Shown here: positions 1-10,853 of the stretch, piece after piece
How the letters are laid out: every line of letters begins with the position of its first letter
Numbering within the stretch: position 1 is the stretch's first letter
DNA from: Triparma columacea
Lineage: Eukaryota > Sar > Bolidophyceae > Parmales > Triparmaceae
DNA: 64,000 bases
Direction of reading: 5' to 3'
Assembly (NCBI GenBank): GCA_030267965.1
Contig: BRYA01000040.1
Location: 57,098 to 121,097 of the forward strand
Made by a program: the position numbers and the translations under genes
The notes under the pieces: generated by a model
Told to the model about the DNA's origin: nothing
The model's input: the letters and a program-made list of their open reading frames with translations, nothing else
Database searches by the model: none

Positions 1-2
1 CT

Positions 3-3000
3 AGGCACGTTGCCGAGGTTTTTGACGCCGCAAACTCGGATGACACCCTGCTCCAATGCAATGCGCAGCTGGTATACGCCAGGAGCATGATGGTCCCCCT
101 GAAACAGGAGGAAAAGAAGATGAGGGCGCTTTTCAAGCTGTCGAGGGATGCAACTTTGAAGCTGAAGGACTTGGTCCAAGACGAATTCTCGCCCCTCTAC
201 GTTGCCGCTGCCTCGATCCTTAATGCCGAACTGGGTATGAACCTGCAGGGCGAGAAGGCCAATATTGCATCGTACTTGAACGACGCTCTGAAGATCTGCA
301 AAGATAACGTCTCCGTGTGCAGCAGATCCTCCCTCTCGGCTGTACTCACAAAACTCCGAAACTTCTTCACTTTCCTTCGCGACACTGTCAGGTCGTCCCA
401 ATGTGCCGGGCTGCTGTCGAAGTGCGGGACAGAGCCCAAGCAGGGGGTACTAGAGTTTATTTCGAATGCCTACTTGCATGCGGGTATGAACGACTTGGCT
501 GCCAACATCGATGTGAGTGGTGAGGTCGCAGAAATCGTGCTGAAATTGAGGGAGGACGGATTGGACACAGTTGGAGATTCCATTAAGGGGCTCTACGAGA
601 TGCTAGGTAGCACAGAGGAAGCTGCGGTGCGGGAGGGCGATGAAGGCCTGCAATGGAAGGTTGTCCTGATTTGTGCAGCCCTGAGCGAAGCGGAGGAGAA
701 GAGGGCGAACCCTGCTGAAGCCTTATTTTATACCAGGAAGGCCATCGTTGCTTGTAAGTCGGCCATTAGGGGCGGAGCTGGAAAGAAGTGGGTGGGTGCT
801 CTAGTTGAATCGTTGGCAAACATGGGGAAACTTTGGGGCTTGCTTGGGGACAAACGAAGGGCCGAGGGGTACCTGGTCGCTGCGGGGGAGTGCCTCGGAT
901 TGACGATGGGTGAAGATGACAGTATCGAGGTTATAGATTTGGAGGGAGGGGAGGATGACGGTGAAGGCGAACGCGACGAGACTCTGAGCAGTTTTAAGTA
1001 CGATGTTGTCAGAGATAGGGCTGGCAGCACCAGCAACGATTTGCTCGTCGAGCACGTGAGCAAGAAGATGAGGCTGCTCGCGATGCCTCCCGAGATGACA
1101 GTCGACGTCGCGAAGAAGGAACTAAAAGTTGATCTCTTGAAGGAAGTCAAGAAGATGGACATTGAGAGGAATGTTGAGATCGTGCATGGACTGCTCTCCC
1201 AGGGAGACGCGTTGAGGAGAGTGTGCGAAGGATACGACAACGGTTTTGTGGGCAAGTATAACAGCGCGAGGGGTGTTCTTGACGCTCTGCTGGACGACGA
1301 GCTCGGGAGGCAAGTAGAGAAGGCGGTGGCCACAGTCGGGGTGCTGAGCGTAGATGCTCAGAACCAGGCGGTTGGGAGGCTCGGCAATTTGAAGAGCCAG
1401 GTCGACGTGAGGATTGCACGAGCGATAGAAATTGTAAATGGGTGGGGAGAGGAGGTCGAAAGCATCTACGAATCTGTGAGGGGGAACGAGAAAGGCCGCG
1501 GGAGGGAGAGATCCATGGCCTGCTATAGGTTGGGAAGAGCAATGCTGAAGGCGGGGTGGGAGGAGCTGAGGAACCTTTGGAGTGGGGAGAAACTTGACGA
1601 AGGGGGGGACCTTTGGAAAGCAAGAGAGCTCTTTCTCGAAGCCAGCAAATCCTGTGGGCCTGGAACTAGCAGTTTGGGTCGCAAAATTTACCGCAGCTTA
1701 GCGTTAGTTGCCGGGCCCAAAGGTGACTTCGGAAAGGGGGCGCTTTTGGGAGGTGTGGCAGCTGTGTTCAATCTGCACAAGAGTTTGGGGGCAAGCGTTA
1801 GGATGAACGTTTGGTACAATCTCGGTGGTGAGGATGGTGAAGGTGGTCAGGGCGGCGATGAGGAAGTGAGGAGGGTGTTTGGATTGCTGGACGATCAGAA
1901 GTTGGATTTGAAAGAAGGGGCGCAAGAAATGGAGGGCCTGATTTTGGAGTACCTGCCAGAAGACTGGAATATCATTAACATTGCAGTTTGTCCGAGCGGT
2001 CATATCCTCGTGGGTTCTCTTAAAAAGGAGGGAGGTCGAGTCGTCGGAACCTTGCGGTGCGTCTTTGAAGAGCGCGAGAACGGTGGGAATACGAAGAAGG
2101 ATGAAAAGCACGGAGGGTTTTTGATGAGGAGCTTCGACACCTTGGACCTCTTGCTGGAGAAGAGTAGGAGACAGCTCGATGGTATCGACCCCGTCATGGC
2201 CAGGAAATTTGGGGAGAAGGAAAAAAGGGAGTGGTGGAGGCAGAGGGAGGATATAGACAACGGTTTGAAGAGGTTGATGGAAGATGTGCAAAGGGACTTG
2301 GTGGAGGTTGGCAAGCTTGAAGGCTTATTCGTGCGCGGGGAGAAAGAAGAGGAGGAAGTCGTCGCTGATGACTTGATTAAAAAGTTTGAGGCTGCCTGTG
2401 TCATTGATCTCACCGTTGATAGTGAAGATGAAGAAGGGGAGGAGTTGACTGAGAAGGACATCAAGAAGATGACCGTGCCGGTCTTGAAGGAGAACATCCT
2501 AGAAAGGGACGAAGCTGCCTCCTTGAAGGGACTGAAGAAGGCGGGGTTGCAAAGTCTTCTGCTCAAGATCGTGGAGCAGAGGAATGGCGGTGCCAAGGTG
2601 GAGAAGAAAGTAAAGGAGAGCGCGAGCGGGATGGGCGCTGCTGCCTCTGCTACTGCTGGTAGTGGGGGAGGAGAGAGACGGAGCGGAGACACCAACAATA
2701 CAATTATTCTCACCCTCGACGAACGACTCCAGCGCCTCCCTTGGGAGAGTATGCCTTTGCTCGAGAAGAGATTCGTCTGTCGAGTGCCATCCCTCCCGTT
2801 TGTCCTGTCACCCCTGATTGAAAAAAGGGGCAAAATGACGAAGATCACAAAGAAGAATTGTTTCTACATTCTAGACCCCGAGGCCAACCTTCCTACCACC
2901 AAGAAGACCCTCAATCCGATCCTGGAGAGCTACGCCAGTCAGAAAGGTTGGGGTTGGAAGGGTTACGTCGGAAAGATCCCCGACCTAAGCGTCTTGGAGA

Positions 3001-3449
3001 GGCTCGAAAAGGAGGACGGGTTGATGATTTACTGCGGTCACGGCGGTGCGGAGTGTTGCTTCCCTAGAGTCGAGGTGGAGGAGAGGTTGATGAACAAGAG
3101 GAGGGGGTGCAAAAGTAGCGTGTTTTTATTCGGTTGCAGCAGCGGGAGGCTGAGCAGTGGTGGCGGGGCAAAGAGGGGAATTGGGTCCGCCTTCAAGCAG
3201 ATGGAGTACGAACCTGACGGCGTCGCGACGAGTTACCTCGGTGCAGGTGCGCCGTGTGTGCTCGGGAATCTGTGGGATGTGAGTGACAGGGACATTGACA
3301 GGTTCTGCATTGAGTTTATGGACAAGTTCTTTGGGGGGGATAAAAGTGTGGCCCAGTGCGTCAGTGAGAGCAGGGGTGTCTGCAAGATGCGATATATTGT
3401 TGGGGCAGCAGTTGTAGTTTACGGAGTGCCCATCGTTTTCGGGGGATAG
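3..3449 (+). CDS. ESP1: Separase (ESP1), C-terminal part, gene enters from left edge
   Basis: Separase is the caspase-like cysteine protease (peptidase C50) that cleaves cohesin at anaphase. The reading frame is open to the left edge, so the N-terminus lies outside the window. Counting from the first in-window Met (position 87), 1,120 residues are visible: a long helical region, a SAP-like helical stretch (about residues 790-835), then the protease domain. The catalytic His is in the motif YCGHGG (codon 3039-3041). The catalytic Cys is in FLFGCSSGR (codon 3135-3137), followed by the hallmark PCVLGNLWDVSDRDIDRF. Two SUMO-interacting-motif-like sequences precede the protease (VIDLE near 930 and VIDLTVDSEDEE near 2400). 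The gene converges on the next gene with 90 bp between stops. The call rests on the exact catalytic signatures. Confidence 0.95.
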   Translation, partial: RHVAEVFDAANSDDTLLQCNAQLVYARSMMVPLKQEEKKMRALFKLSRDATLKLKDLVQDEFSPLYVAAASILNAELGMNLQGEKANIASYLNDALKICKDNVSVCSRSSLSAVLTKLRNFFTFLRDTVRSSQCAGLLSKCGTEPKQGVLEFISNAYLHAGMNDLAANIDVSGEVAEIVLKLREDGLDTVGDSIKGLYEMLGSTEEAAVREGDEGLQWKVVLICAALSEAEEKRANPAEALFYTRKAIVACKSAIRGGAGKKWVGALVESLANMGKLWGLLGDKRRAEGYLVAAGECLGLTMGEDDSIEVIDLEGGEDDGEGERDETLSSFKYDVVRDRAGSTSNDLLVEHVSKKMRLLAMPPEMTVDVAKKELKVDLLKEVKKMDIERNVEIVHGLLSQGDALRRVCEGYDNGFVGKYNSARGVLDALLDDELGRQVEKAVATVGVLSVDAQNQAVGRLGNLKSQVDVRIARAIEIVNGWGEEVESIYESVRGNEKGRGRERSMACYRLGRAMLKAGWEELRNLWSGEKLDEGGDLWKARELFLEASKSCGPGTSSLGRKIYRSLALVAGPKGDFGKGALLGGVAAVFNLHKSLGASVRMNVWYNLGGEDGEGGQGGDEEVRRVFGLLDDQKLDLKEGAQEMEGLILEYLPEDWNIINIAVCPSGHILVGSLKKEGGRVVGTLRCVFEERENGGNTKKDEKHGGFLMRSFDTLDLLLEKSRRQLDGIDPVMARKFGEKEKREWWRQREDIDNGLKRLMEDVQRDLVEVGKLEGLFVRGEKEEEEVVADDLIKKFEAACVIDLTVDSEDEEGEELTEKDIKKMTVPVLKENILERDEAASLKGLKKAGLQSLLLKIVEQRNGGAKVEKKVKESASGMGAAASATAGSGGGERRSGDTNNTIILTLDERLQRLPWESMPLLEKRFVCRVPSLPFVLSPLIEKRGKMTKITKKNCFYILDPEANLPTTKKTLNPILESYASQKGWGWKGYVGKIPDLSVLERLEKEDGLMIYCGHGGAECCFPRVEVEERLMNKRRGCKSSVFLFGCSSGRLSSGGGAKRGIGSAFKQMEYEPDGVATSYLGAGAPCVLGNLWDVSDRDIDRFCIEFMDKFFGGDKSVAQCVSESRGVCKMRYIVGAAVVVYGVPIVFGG

Positions 3450-3539
3450 GGAGGCGGGGGTGGTTTCCTGGAATGCGCTTGCGGTGGAACCGTGTTGGTG
3501 GCCTAATCCTTACAGATTTTTAGCATAAACATACACGGG

Positions 3540-5099
3540 TTAGATTCTTTTAGGTGGAGAAGGTCGGGTCGAGGAAGTAAGAGGGTCGACGTTGGATGGG
3601 GACGGGGAATTAGCCTCGGAAGCAATAGTGTCCGACGATGGAGATGTTGGGGATGATAGGGTCGGTGAGAGAGCTCCAGAAACTTCCAAGGCGTCCATTT
3701 CGACAATTTTTGCGTTTTCGGGAGGTAGCCACGAGGTTTCTTGCGTCACTTCGTTGAAGTAGTAGATGAGCCCAGTCTTCTCGTCGAGCGTCTCATGCCA
3801 GGTGGCTTCGTCTTTCCTCAAGTGCTTAGGGGTTGGAGGGAGCGGTCCTGGATGGGGCGACTGAGGGGGCGGTGGGGTGGGAGATTTGGACGTTGACTTC
3901 GCAGGTGGTAAAGGCGTAGACTCAACATCGAGCTCGTCCATGGAGATGTTCCCGGCCCTGTGTTTTCGCAAAGACTTGCTCATGGACTTCTTGTCTTCGT
4001 GACCGAGATGTGCCACCTCCTTAAGAAGAAGGTGGACAACCTCCTCGAGCGACGCAAACTTATCTTGCTGCATCTTGAGGTCCTTTTCGAGCCTTTGGGA
4101 ATGAAACTTGGCAACAGCCGCTATTTCTGTAGCCGCTCGGACTTCTGCCCTCAGGCTGTTGTACTCGTGCTGGGACAGGGTGACAATTGTAGGGTCCTGC
4201 TCTTGTTCCTCCTCCTCCTGAACGTTTGAGCTGTCATAGTAGACTGACTGTAAGTGTTTGCGATTAGGGAGAGAAACCTCCCCGTCGTCTGTGGTATCAA
4301 AGTATACGCTGCTGTGTTTCTTCTTCTTCGTTAGGATTGCCGCCTTCGTTGTGTCTGGTGCATAGGCAGGGGCGGAGGCAGGGACGGGGGTGGGTGCGGT
4401 GGGTAGGGCTAGTGTCGGAGCAGGGACGGGGGTGGGTGCGGTGGGTAGGGCTAGTGTCGGAGCAGGGACGGGGGTGGGTGCGGTGGGTAGGGCTGGTGTC
4501 GGGGCAGGGGGAGGGGGGGGTGCTTGAACTAGCGGAGACATATTGAATGCTTGAGGGTTTCTACGCCTGTAAGCCCAAGCCTTCAATATGGCTGACGAAG
4601 AGGGAAGGGAGGATTTGGAAAGCAGAAAGTCCCTCGCAAGAAAACCTCGGATGTACCTCTGCAACACTTTGGCTGAATGCTTGCGAGCCACAGCGTCGCG
4701 CTTGACCCACAGTTTGTGGTACTTCTTCATGTGGTTCACTGTGTCCTGCAACTTCTTGAAATCGCGCAGGGGGGCAAACAGCTTCCTTGGCATTGGTGGG
4801 GCCTTCACTTGGGCAACCTCCTCCTGTCTGGAATCTTTAGTGACATTGGAAGCCTGAACGCTCGGCTGCTTCGGAACATTCTCTGAGTCCTCTTGGCCAT
4901 CGAAGTGGAAAGCCGAAAAGCATTTCATTGGGGGTGATTGGACAGGGCCTTGTCGCCCACTCTTGGCCTTGGCCTTCTTTAAACGCTGGGCTGAAGTCGG
5001 CGAAAGCGCAGCGTCTGAGAGCTTCAGGGTGATGTCCGAAGAGGAGTAGTATCCCATTTCCTGAGCGAGGGAGAGGTCGATGTGCTGTTCCATTGGCAA
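3540..5099 (-). CDS. WW domain and IQ motif protein with proline-rich repeats
   Basis: This 519-residue single-exon protein has unknown function. About residues 138-160 form an IQ motif (VLQRYIRGFLARDF), a calmodulin-binding signature. Residues ~190-245 are a proline/alanine/threonine tract made of 14-residue repeats (PTPVPAPTLALPTA). Residues ~300-370 look like a coiled coil. A WW domain lies near residues 430-462, with WHETLDEKTGLIYYF followed by ETSWLPP. WW domains bind proline-rich peptides, so the internal proline tract could be an intramolecular ligand, but that is inference. The start is the first ATG after the divergent promoter shared with the 7TM gene. Assignment to a named cytoskeletal or centriolar family is not possible by eye. 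Confidence 0.75.
   Translation of the reverse strand: MPMEQHIDLSLAQEMGYYSSSDITLKLSDAALSPTSAQRLKKAKAKSGRQGPVQSPPMKCFSAFHFDGQEDSENVPKQPSVQASNVTKDSRQEEVAQVKAPPMPRKLFAPLRDFKKLQDTVNHMKKYHKLWVKRDAVARKHSAKVLQRYIRGFLARDFLLSKSSLPSSSAILKAWAYRRRNPQAFNMSPLVQAPPPPPAPTPALPTAPTPVPAPTLALPTAPTPVPAPTLALPTAPTPVPASAPAYAPDTTKAAILTKKKKHSSVYFDTTDDGEVSLPNRKHLQSVYYDSSNVQEEEEQEQDPTIVTLSQHEYNSLRAEVRAATEIAAVAKFHSQRLEKDLKMQQDKFASLEEVVHLLLKEVAHLGHEDKKSMSKSLRKHRAGNISMDELDVESTPLPPAKSTSKSPTPPPPQSPHPGPLPPTPKHLRKDEATWHETLDEKTGLIYYFNEVTQETSWLPPENAKIVEMDALEVSGALSPTLSSPTSPSSDTIASEANSPSPSNVDPLTSSTRPSPPKRI
4373..4512 (-). repeat. 42-bp tandem repeat encoding 14-residue Pro-rich units
   Basis: About three near-identical 42-bp units lie inside the WW/IQ gene. 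They encode PTPVPAPTLALPTA on the minus strand. The high nucleotide identity suggests recent expansion, and copy number may vary between strains. Confidence 0.85.
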
Positions 5100-5211
5100 A
5101 CTAACTGTGCAGCTTTGTTCGAGTCCGAATCAGTCAAGAATCCAAACCGACGAAAACTTGGCCAGGCCACGTCTTCCTGTTTTTCTGAAACCCCGGGTTT
5201 GTGGCGCAATC

Positions 5212-7229
5212 ATGTCGCTTCTGCTGCTTTCACATCTTCTTTTGCTGGCTGGCGTCATTGAGGGGGCAGTCGTGCAGCGGACGGGAGAGGGCAAGGTGGT
5301 TCGGGGTCAGAAATTCTGCTACTCAGGGATCATGCTTACTGAGGCTCATTGTCCCGACGACATTGATGGTAAGACATAGGTGGATGGTGATTTACAGTCG
5401 CTTGTTTGATTTTGGAAGGTTTTGGGGTCTCGCAAATCTCCTTACAATCTCGAGGCCTTCCACTCACCCCCTCCCTCACCCCTTCCCTAGCCCCTGTCGT
5501 ATACAGTTCAAAGATAATGGGCGCGGAGGACTCGTTGGTTGTGGATATAAATAGTTTGAGGTTGAGCGGCGAGGGTGTTCACGGGAGGGTCAGTGGAGGG
5601 GAGGAGGAGGGGGGAGAGGGGGAGGGGAGATTGCTGGATGATGCAACGCCCGCGACATTTAAGGCGGAGTTTTACCTCATTCCTAAGAGCGAAATATCGA
5701 CGACGGAGAAGCCCGACCCTAAGATGAAGTGCTGCTGGGATGGCTCTGGGAACTTCTGTGATTACAACATTGCCGACGAGGACAAGCCGAAGGAGGACCA
5801 CCTGCCGAAGGAGTGCAAGGGGGACGATGGGAAGGCTTCTTGTAGCGCCAGGATGTACCTGGATTTTGATACGGAGCCTATGGGGGGAGGGGGTATGAGT
5901 GGCGTTTTTCAGAGCAAGGTGGGTGGGCGGGCTGCTTCACTCGTCGGGGTCTTATCACAACGCTTTTTTTATTTCAAACTCACCTCGCCTCTCCTCTCTC
6001 CCCCTCCCCCAGGATGGGAGCTACGTCTCGATTGATTTGGCATTAGATCCAAAGGTCGACATGTTCCCCGACATCAACTTCACTCTCAAACCTGCCAAAG
6101 GAGAGCAAATGTACATCCTATTAGTATCGAACTGTGCCTTTGTTGATGCAGACGGCCAGAAGAACAAGGTCAACTACTTGGAGTGGGACGGGATGACCCT
6201 GACTTGGGTGCTCAATGAGGGGGGGAACTTGGGAGAGCTGGGAGGATTGATCTGGTTCTATGCGATCTGCTTCGTCGTCTATATAGGCCTGGCCGTGCAG
6301 TGGGTGAGGAAGAGCATGCAGTTCGAGGGACAGCTGCTGGGGCTTCAAAAGGCTGTCAGTAACCTCGTGTACGGAGAGGTGAGTTTCCTTTTCGGGGATG
6401 TTCGTGGGTGCAAGGCAGGCTTTTATGTAGCTAACTCTTAAGCCTCCCCCCCGCTTCTTCACAGTGTCTGTTCACATTCGTCGCAATGATCTACTACATT
6501 CACGTCAACAATACTGACGTCGACTATGAAGTCCTTTACAGCGGGACCTTCGCTGCGCTCCAGAAGTGGGATTTCTGGACGCTCATCGTCGCCGTCGCCC
6601 ATCTGGCCAGCATCTTTGCGTGCCAGGTGGTCGTGACGCTCGCCGCAGACGGGAAGTGGCTCATCCAGCACAGCATGAGGAAGAGCACCCGGGCGTTCAT
6701 TGTCGTTCTGGCGGGCCTTTGGGCCCTGTACTTGATGCTATACAACCTCGTTAGCCCAGACTTTAGAATGTTCTGGGCCGTGAGTAGCGGGCTCGTTTGG
6801 ATAACGTGGCTCCTGATTAGCGTACGGAACTCACTTCGCCACATCAAGAGCCTCACCGTCGGGGACTCTAACGACAACGTTAGCGTGGCGCACCCGGGGA
6901 GCAAGGGTGGGGACATGCTTACTGCGAAGAGAGGACTATTCAGGAAGATGTGCTGCCTAGTGGCCACCTACCCTGTGGTGTTTATGCTCACCATGATCTT
7001 GGACACTAGCGCTAACAAGACGGAGTGGGGGGTTCCCTGGATAGGCTACGTGCTGACGGACATCTACATCTTCGCCATCCTAGTCCAGGCTAGCTATATG
7101 TGGATGCCCCAGCCTGCTGTTGATTACGCCCCCTACGCACCAGTCGGGACATCAGATGACCAGTCATTCGATGGGGATTTCGGACAAGGTATCGAAATGG
7201 GAGAAGCTGGTGCGGGTGCGGGGAGTTGA
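5212..7229 (+). CDS. GOST-type / lung 7-TM receptor family membrane protein
   Basis: The four-exon model is 5212-5368, 5491-5918, 6013-6378 and 6465-7229, all GT-AG and in phase, giving 571 residues. The N-terminus (MSLLLLSHLLLLAGVIEG) is a signal peptide. A cysteine-containing lumenal domain of about 240 residues follows. The C-terminal half has about seven hydrophobic helices, starting near GGLIWFYAICFVVYIGLAVQ, and a short polar tail. A signal peptide, a large extracytosolic domain and a C-terminal 7TM core is the architecture of the GOST / lung-7TM family (GPR107, GPR108, TMEM87-like), which acts in Golgi and trafficking functions. The family call is from architecture and general resemblance, not a diagnostic motif. 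An unrelated 7TM protein remains possible. Only 112 bp separate it from the divergent WW/IQ gene. Confidence 0.6.
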
Positions 7230-7349
7230 GGGGGGATAAGGTAGGGTGGGGGGGTGAGAGCGTGCAAAAGTAGAAAAATTAATTTGTAGCTTCCGCCAAT
7301 AGGTTTTGCAAAACAACAATCAAAGTTTGAACAAGCTTTCCAATACAAA

Positions 7350-8574
7350 TCACCTCCAACCCCTCGCCGAGCTGGACCTCCTTGGGTTCGTCGGAACGGG
7401 TCCTGCTTGGGTTTTTACATTATTTTCGCTGTCTGCAGGCTCCCCGCTGTCTGAATCAACAGCAAGGAAGGTGCTGGCTTGAGATTTTCCGAGGATATCA
7501 GTTGATCGAATTATAGACATTTGCACTGATATGGCCCTGGAGAGTCTGTCGAGCGCAGACCCTGGAAGGGAGGACTGTTGATCTGAGGAGTAAGGGGAAG
7601 AAGTGTTGGTGGTGGTGGTTGACCAGAGGTCGTCTCCCCTGCGACGAGCAAGCGACGAGGAAACGTTGTTATGTTAGTGGAAAGTTAATGCGCCCATTGC
7701 CTACTTCTTGAGGATCTCACGACATTGACCCTTCTCACCTAGCAGGGGAGTTGAGGTGGCTGACGTTACGCATCAAGGAAGCGCCAGCGCTTCCAACGGG
7801 AGGCCAAGCCGAAGAAGAAGACTTTGTCTGGGACGATCTTCTACTGAGAGGAGCGGGGAGGGGGTTGGCTTCATGGGCTATATAAACTAGACAAACATGA
7901 AAAATTCCACCAGAATCCTAGAAAATATCCTCCTCGCTCGCCTGCACTCACCTTCTCCCGCCGCTTACGCTCCCGACGAACGTAATTTTCTCCAGGCTGA
8001 AAGTCTTCCACAGAGGAGAGGGCTGCTCTAGGTATATTCTAAGCGGAGCGTCGCTCCCGCTCTCGTAATGGTTGGGGTCGAATTCGGATATGGTTATGGT
8101 GTGGTTGATCAGGGCCTCGCGTTCACAATGAATATTCGACATTAGGGGGCGGGACTGCAGGACGGTTTGCCAGTGGTCAGAGACAATGGCTACAGAGGGG
8201 GAGGTACTCGGGGGGGAGGACGGGGGGGCAGGGGTGTGCTTCCTCTTCTGAAGCTGCTGGACCGTCACGGCCCCGACGAAGTAATTTTTAAATTCTATGC
8301 GATCCAGAGTTGGCTTGAGGCGTTTGAGGAGGGAAGGCGGAAGGGTCACAGAGGAAGATTTGGAAGGGGAGGATTGGGACCCGTGAGGAGGTGGTGTGGA
8401 AGGCCCGGATGACGTTGGGGACCACGGGTTGTTGTCATCTATTCTCAGGATTGTTATTTCATAGTAGTGGGGCCGGGGGAAGGGGGGGGGAGGACCTGTG
8501 GAGGTGGGATTAGGAAGGAGGGGAGATACGGAAATTGGAATTTCAGACGATAACGAGGCCCCAGCGCCGGACAT
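7350..8574 (-). CDS. Unknown protein, three exons
   Basis: I rebuilt three exons in phase: 8574-7952, 7843-7739 and 7638-7350, for 338 residues. Introns are GT-AG; the first acceptor follows a strong pyrimidine tract and the second reads TCGTCGCAG. The N-terminal ~90 residues are rich in Pro and Ser. Residues ~90-205 look folded (for example ITILRIDDNNPW earlier and LRIYLEQPSPLWKTF later). The C-terminal third is Ser/Thr-rich and probably disordered. I recognise no domain. Support for a real gene comes from consistent splicing, the conserved-looking core, and placement between convergent and divergent neighbours with the usual short gaps. Confidence 0.6.
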
Positions 8575-8679
8575 TGAATTTGGGGGGGAGAGAGAGAGAG
8601 AGAGGAAGGGGAGAGGGAGGAGGGCAAAAAAGAAAATAAATCAGAGTGTTCAGAGTGAATGGGGGAAAACATTATTTAA
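8575..8679. promoter_or_regulatory. Short divergent promoter with purine tract
   Basis: These 105 bp separate the start codons of the unknown minus-strand gene and the PP5 gene. They contain a GA-repeat purine tract (8588-8625). No TATA box is convincing. The region must hold both 5'UTRs, so a shared bidirectional promoter is inferred. Confidence 0.45.
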
Positions 8680-10692
8680 ATGGCAGCAATGGAGACACCG
8701 GAGGAGAAGGCTTTGCGCCTCAAAGACAGTGGTAATGAAGCGCTGAAGATATGCAAGTACAGTGAGGTCAGTGGTTAGTGTGAGGTGTTTGAGAGTCATG
8801 CAGGCTGTACGGTCGAGAGAGATTTGAGGGAAAACAGGGTTGTGAAGCAGTTTTTGGGGGGCATTGGTGCAGGGGGGGGGATCTATGGGGTGTAAATGCT
8901 GATATGGGGGGGTCTCTGAGGGAAAGGGGTGGGGAGGGAGGGTTGAAAGTGGGCTAAAAGTGGTGTCTCGTGTTGAAAGGCCGCATGCTTGGCATCTTTA
9001 CTCTTTTCGATAGGCAAAATGTGACCTGTGCGCCTCGTAAGGTCCTATTCTGATCTAACCCGCCTCCAATCTCAACCCTACTTCGCGCAGGCGGCGGACC
9101 TGTACACCCAGGCACTTGAGCTTCACGAGACTTCTGTTTTATTCTCCAACAGGGCCATGGCCTACATCAAGATGGAACAATATGGGCAGGCCATCCTAGA
9201 CGCTGACTGTGCAATTAAAATTGACCCCCAATACGTTAAGGCTTATTATAGAAGGGGTTCGGCAAATTTTGCGCTCGGCAAGAACAAGGCTGCGAAGAAG
9301 GACTTTAAGAAGGTTTGCCAGATGAAACCCAAGGACAAGGACGCGAGGGCCAAGCTGGCCGCGTGTACCAAGGCCGTGAACGAGGCGGCATTCGCCATGG
9401 CGATAGAGAGCGACGAGACGGCCCCACTTAGCCAGACGCTTGATCCGGGGCAGTGGGCCATTTCAGCTGCGTACGAGGGGCCTCACCCAGGGGCTGGGGG
9501 GGAAGTGTTGGAGGACATGGATGCGGAGAAGGTGAGGGTGTGCGAATCATGCGAGGCAGTGCGGGTTGAGGCGGGGGGGTAGGGGGAGGATTCGCGCACC
9601 CCAACCCCTCTCCCCTCTTGCCCAAACCGAATAACCTCATGCCCAAGCCCAAGCCCCAATGTCAAACTAACCCAACCAAACGACCCCATCCTTCTTCCCG
9701 TCCAGATGCTCTTTACGCCTGGGATGCTTCCTAGGGAGTTCGTCATGGACGCGATCAAGGGCTTCAAGGACGGCAAGGTTATCCACAAGAGATACGTAGC
9801 GAGACTGCTGATCAGCTGCAAGGAATACTTTGAGAGCGTGTCGACGCTAAGTGAGATCACCATTCCCGACCTGGGGGCAGATGGGTCGCCAGACTCTGCG
9901 CACGTGACGGTATGTGGAGACACCCACGGACAGTTCTACGACGTGCTTAATATTTTCGAGTTGAACGGATATCCCTCCGCCTCCAACCCCTACCTTTTCA
10001 ACGGGGACTACGTGGACCGGGGCAGCTGGGGGCTTGAGGTTGTCCTCACGTATTTCCTCTTCAAAATCAGCGACCCAAACTGCATCTTCCTGACTAGGGG
10101 GAACCACGAAACAAAAAATATGAACAAAATATACGGCTTTGAGGGTGAGGTGAAACACAAGTACGATATCAATATCTTCAACCTCTTCTTAGAGGTCTTT
10201 ACCTGGCTACCCTTGGCCGCGACCATCAACAACAAGGTGTTCGTCGTGCACGGGGGGCTGAGCAGCGAGGATGGCGTAACGCTAGATGACATTAGGGCCC
10301 TCAAGAGGGGAATAGAACCTCCCGAGGGAGGGCTTTTCAGCGACCTTCTCTGGAGCGACCCCCAGCCTTTCCCCGGCAAGTCACCGAGCAAGAGGGGTGT
10401 CGGGTACTCCTTCGGCCCTGACATCACAGCGGCGTTTTTGGAAAAGAATGGGCTGGACTTACTGGTGAGGTCCCACGAGGTCAAGGACGAGGGCTACCTC
10501 GTTGAGCACGCGGGGAAATGCATAACTATCTTCTCCGCCCCCAACTACTGTGACAGCATGGGCAACAAAGGGGCCTTCATCCACTTCGGCCATGACCTGG
10601 AGCCCAAGTTCACCCAGTACGCCCACAGCCCGCACCCTGATGTCAGGCCCATGGCGTATGCGCAGGGGATGGGGGGGTTGATGGGGTTGTAA
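8680..10692 (+). CDS. PPP5C: Serine/threonine protein phosphatase 5 (TPR-PPP)
   Basis: Exons 8680-8766, 9091-9531 and 9706-10692 give 504 residues, the usual length for PP5. The N-terminus carries TPR repeats (for example ALELHETSVLFSNRAMAYIK and CAIKIDPQYVKAYYRRGSAN), which in this family bind Hsp90. The catalytic domain has the metal-binding PPP signatures GDTHGQFYD, GDYVDRG, GNHE and HGGL, followed by SAPNYCDSMGN. The C-terminus is compatible with the autoinhibitory helix of PP5. The known role is dephosphorylation of Hsp90 clients and kinases in cytosol and nucleus. The first intron (324 nt) splits TPR1. The next gene converges, with 161 bp between stops. Confidence 0.95.
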
Positions 10693-10853
10693 GGTGGGAG
10701 ATTTGGGGATGGAGGGAGGGAGGAAAGAGGAAGGGGGATTTGTTGGGGGAGGGTTGGGGGGCTAGAATATACGAACTAGAGTAATTTAAACGTCGAAATA
10801 CAACAGTGCGCTTCTTTTAGGAGGACTCTATCCCGTCCCCCACCCCCCCACCG

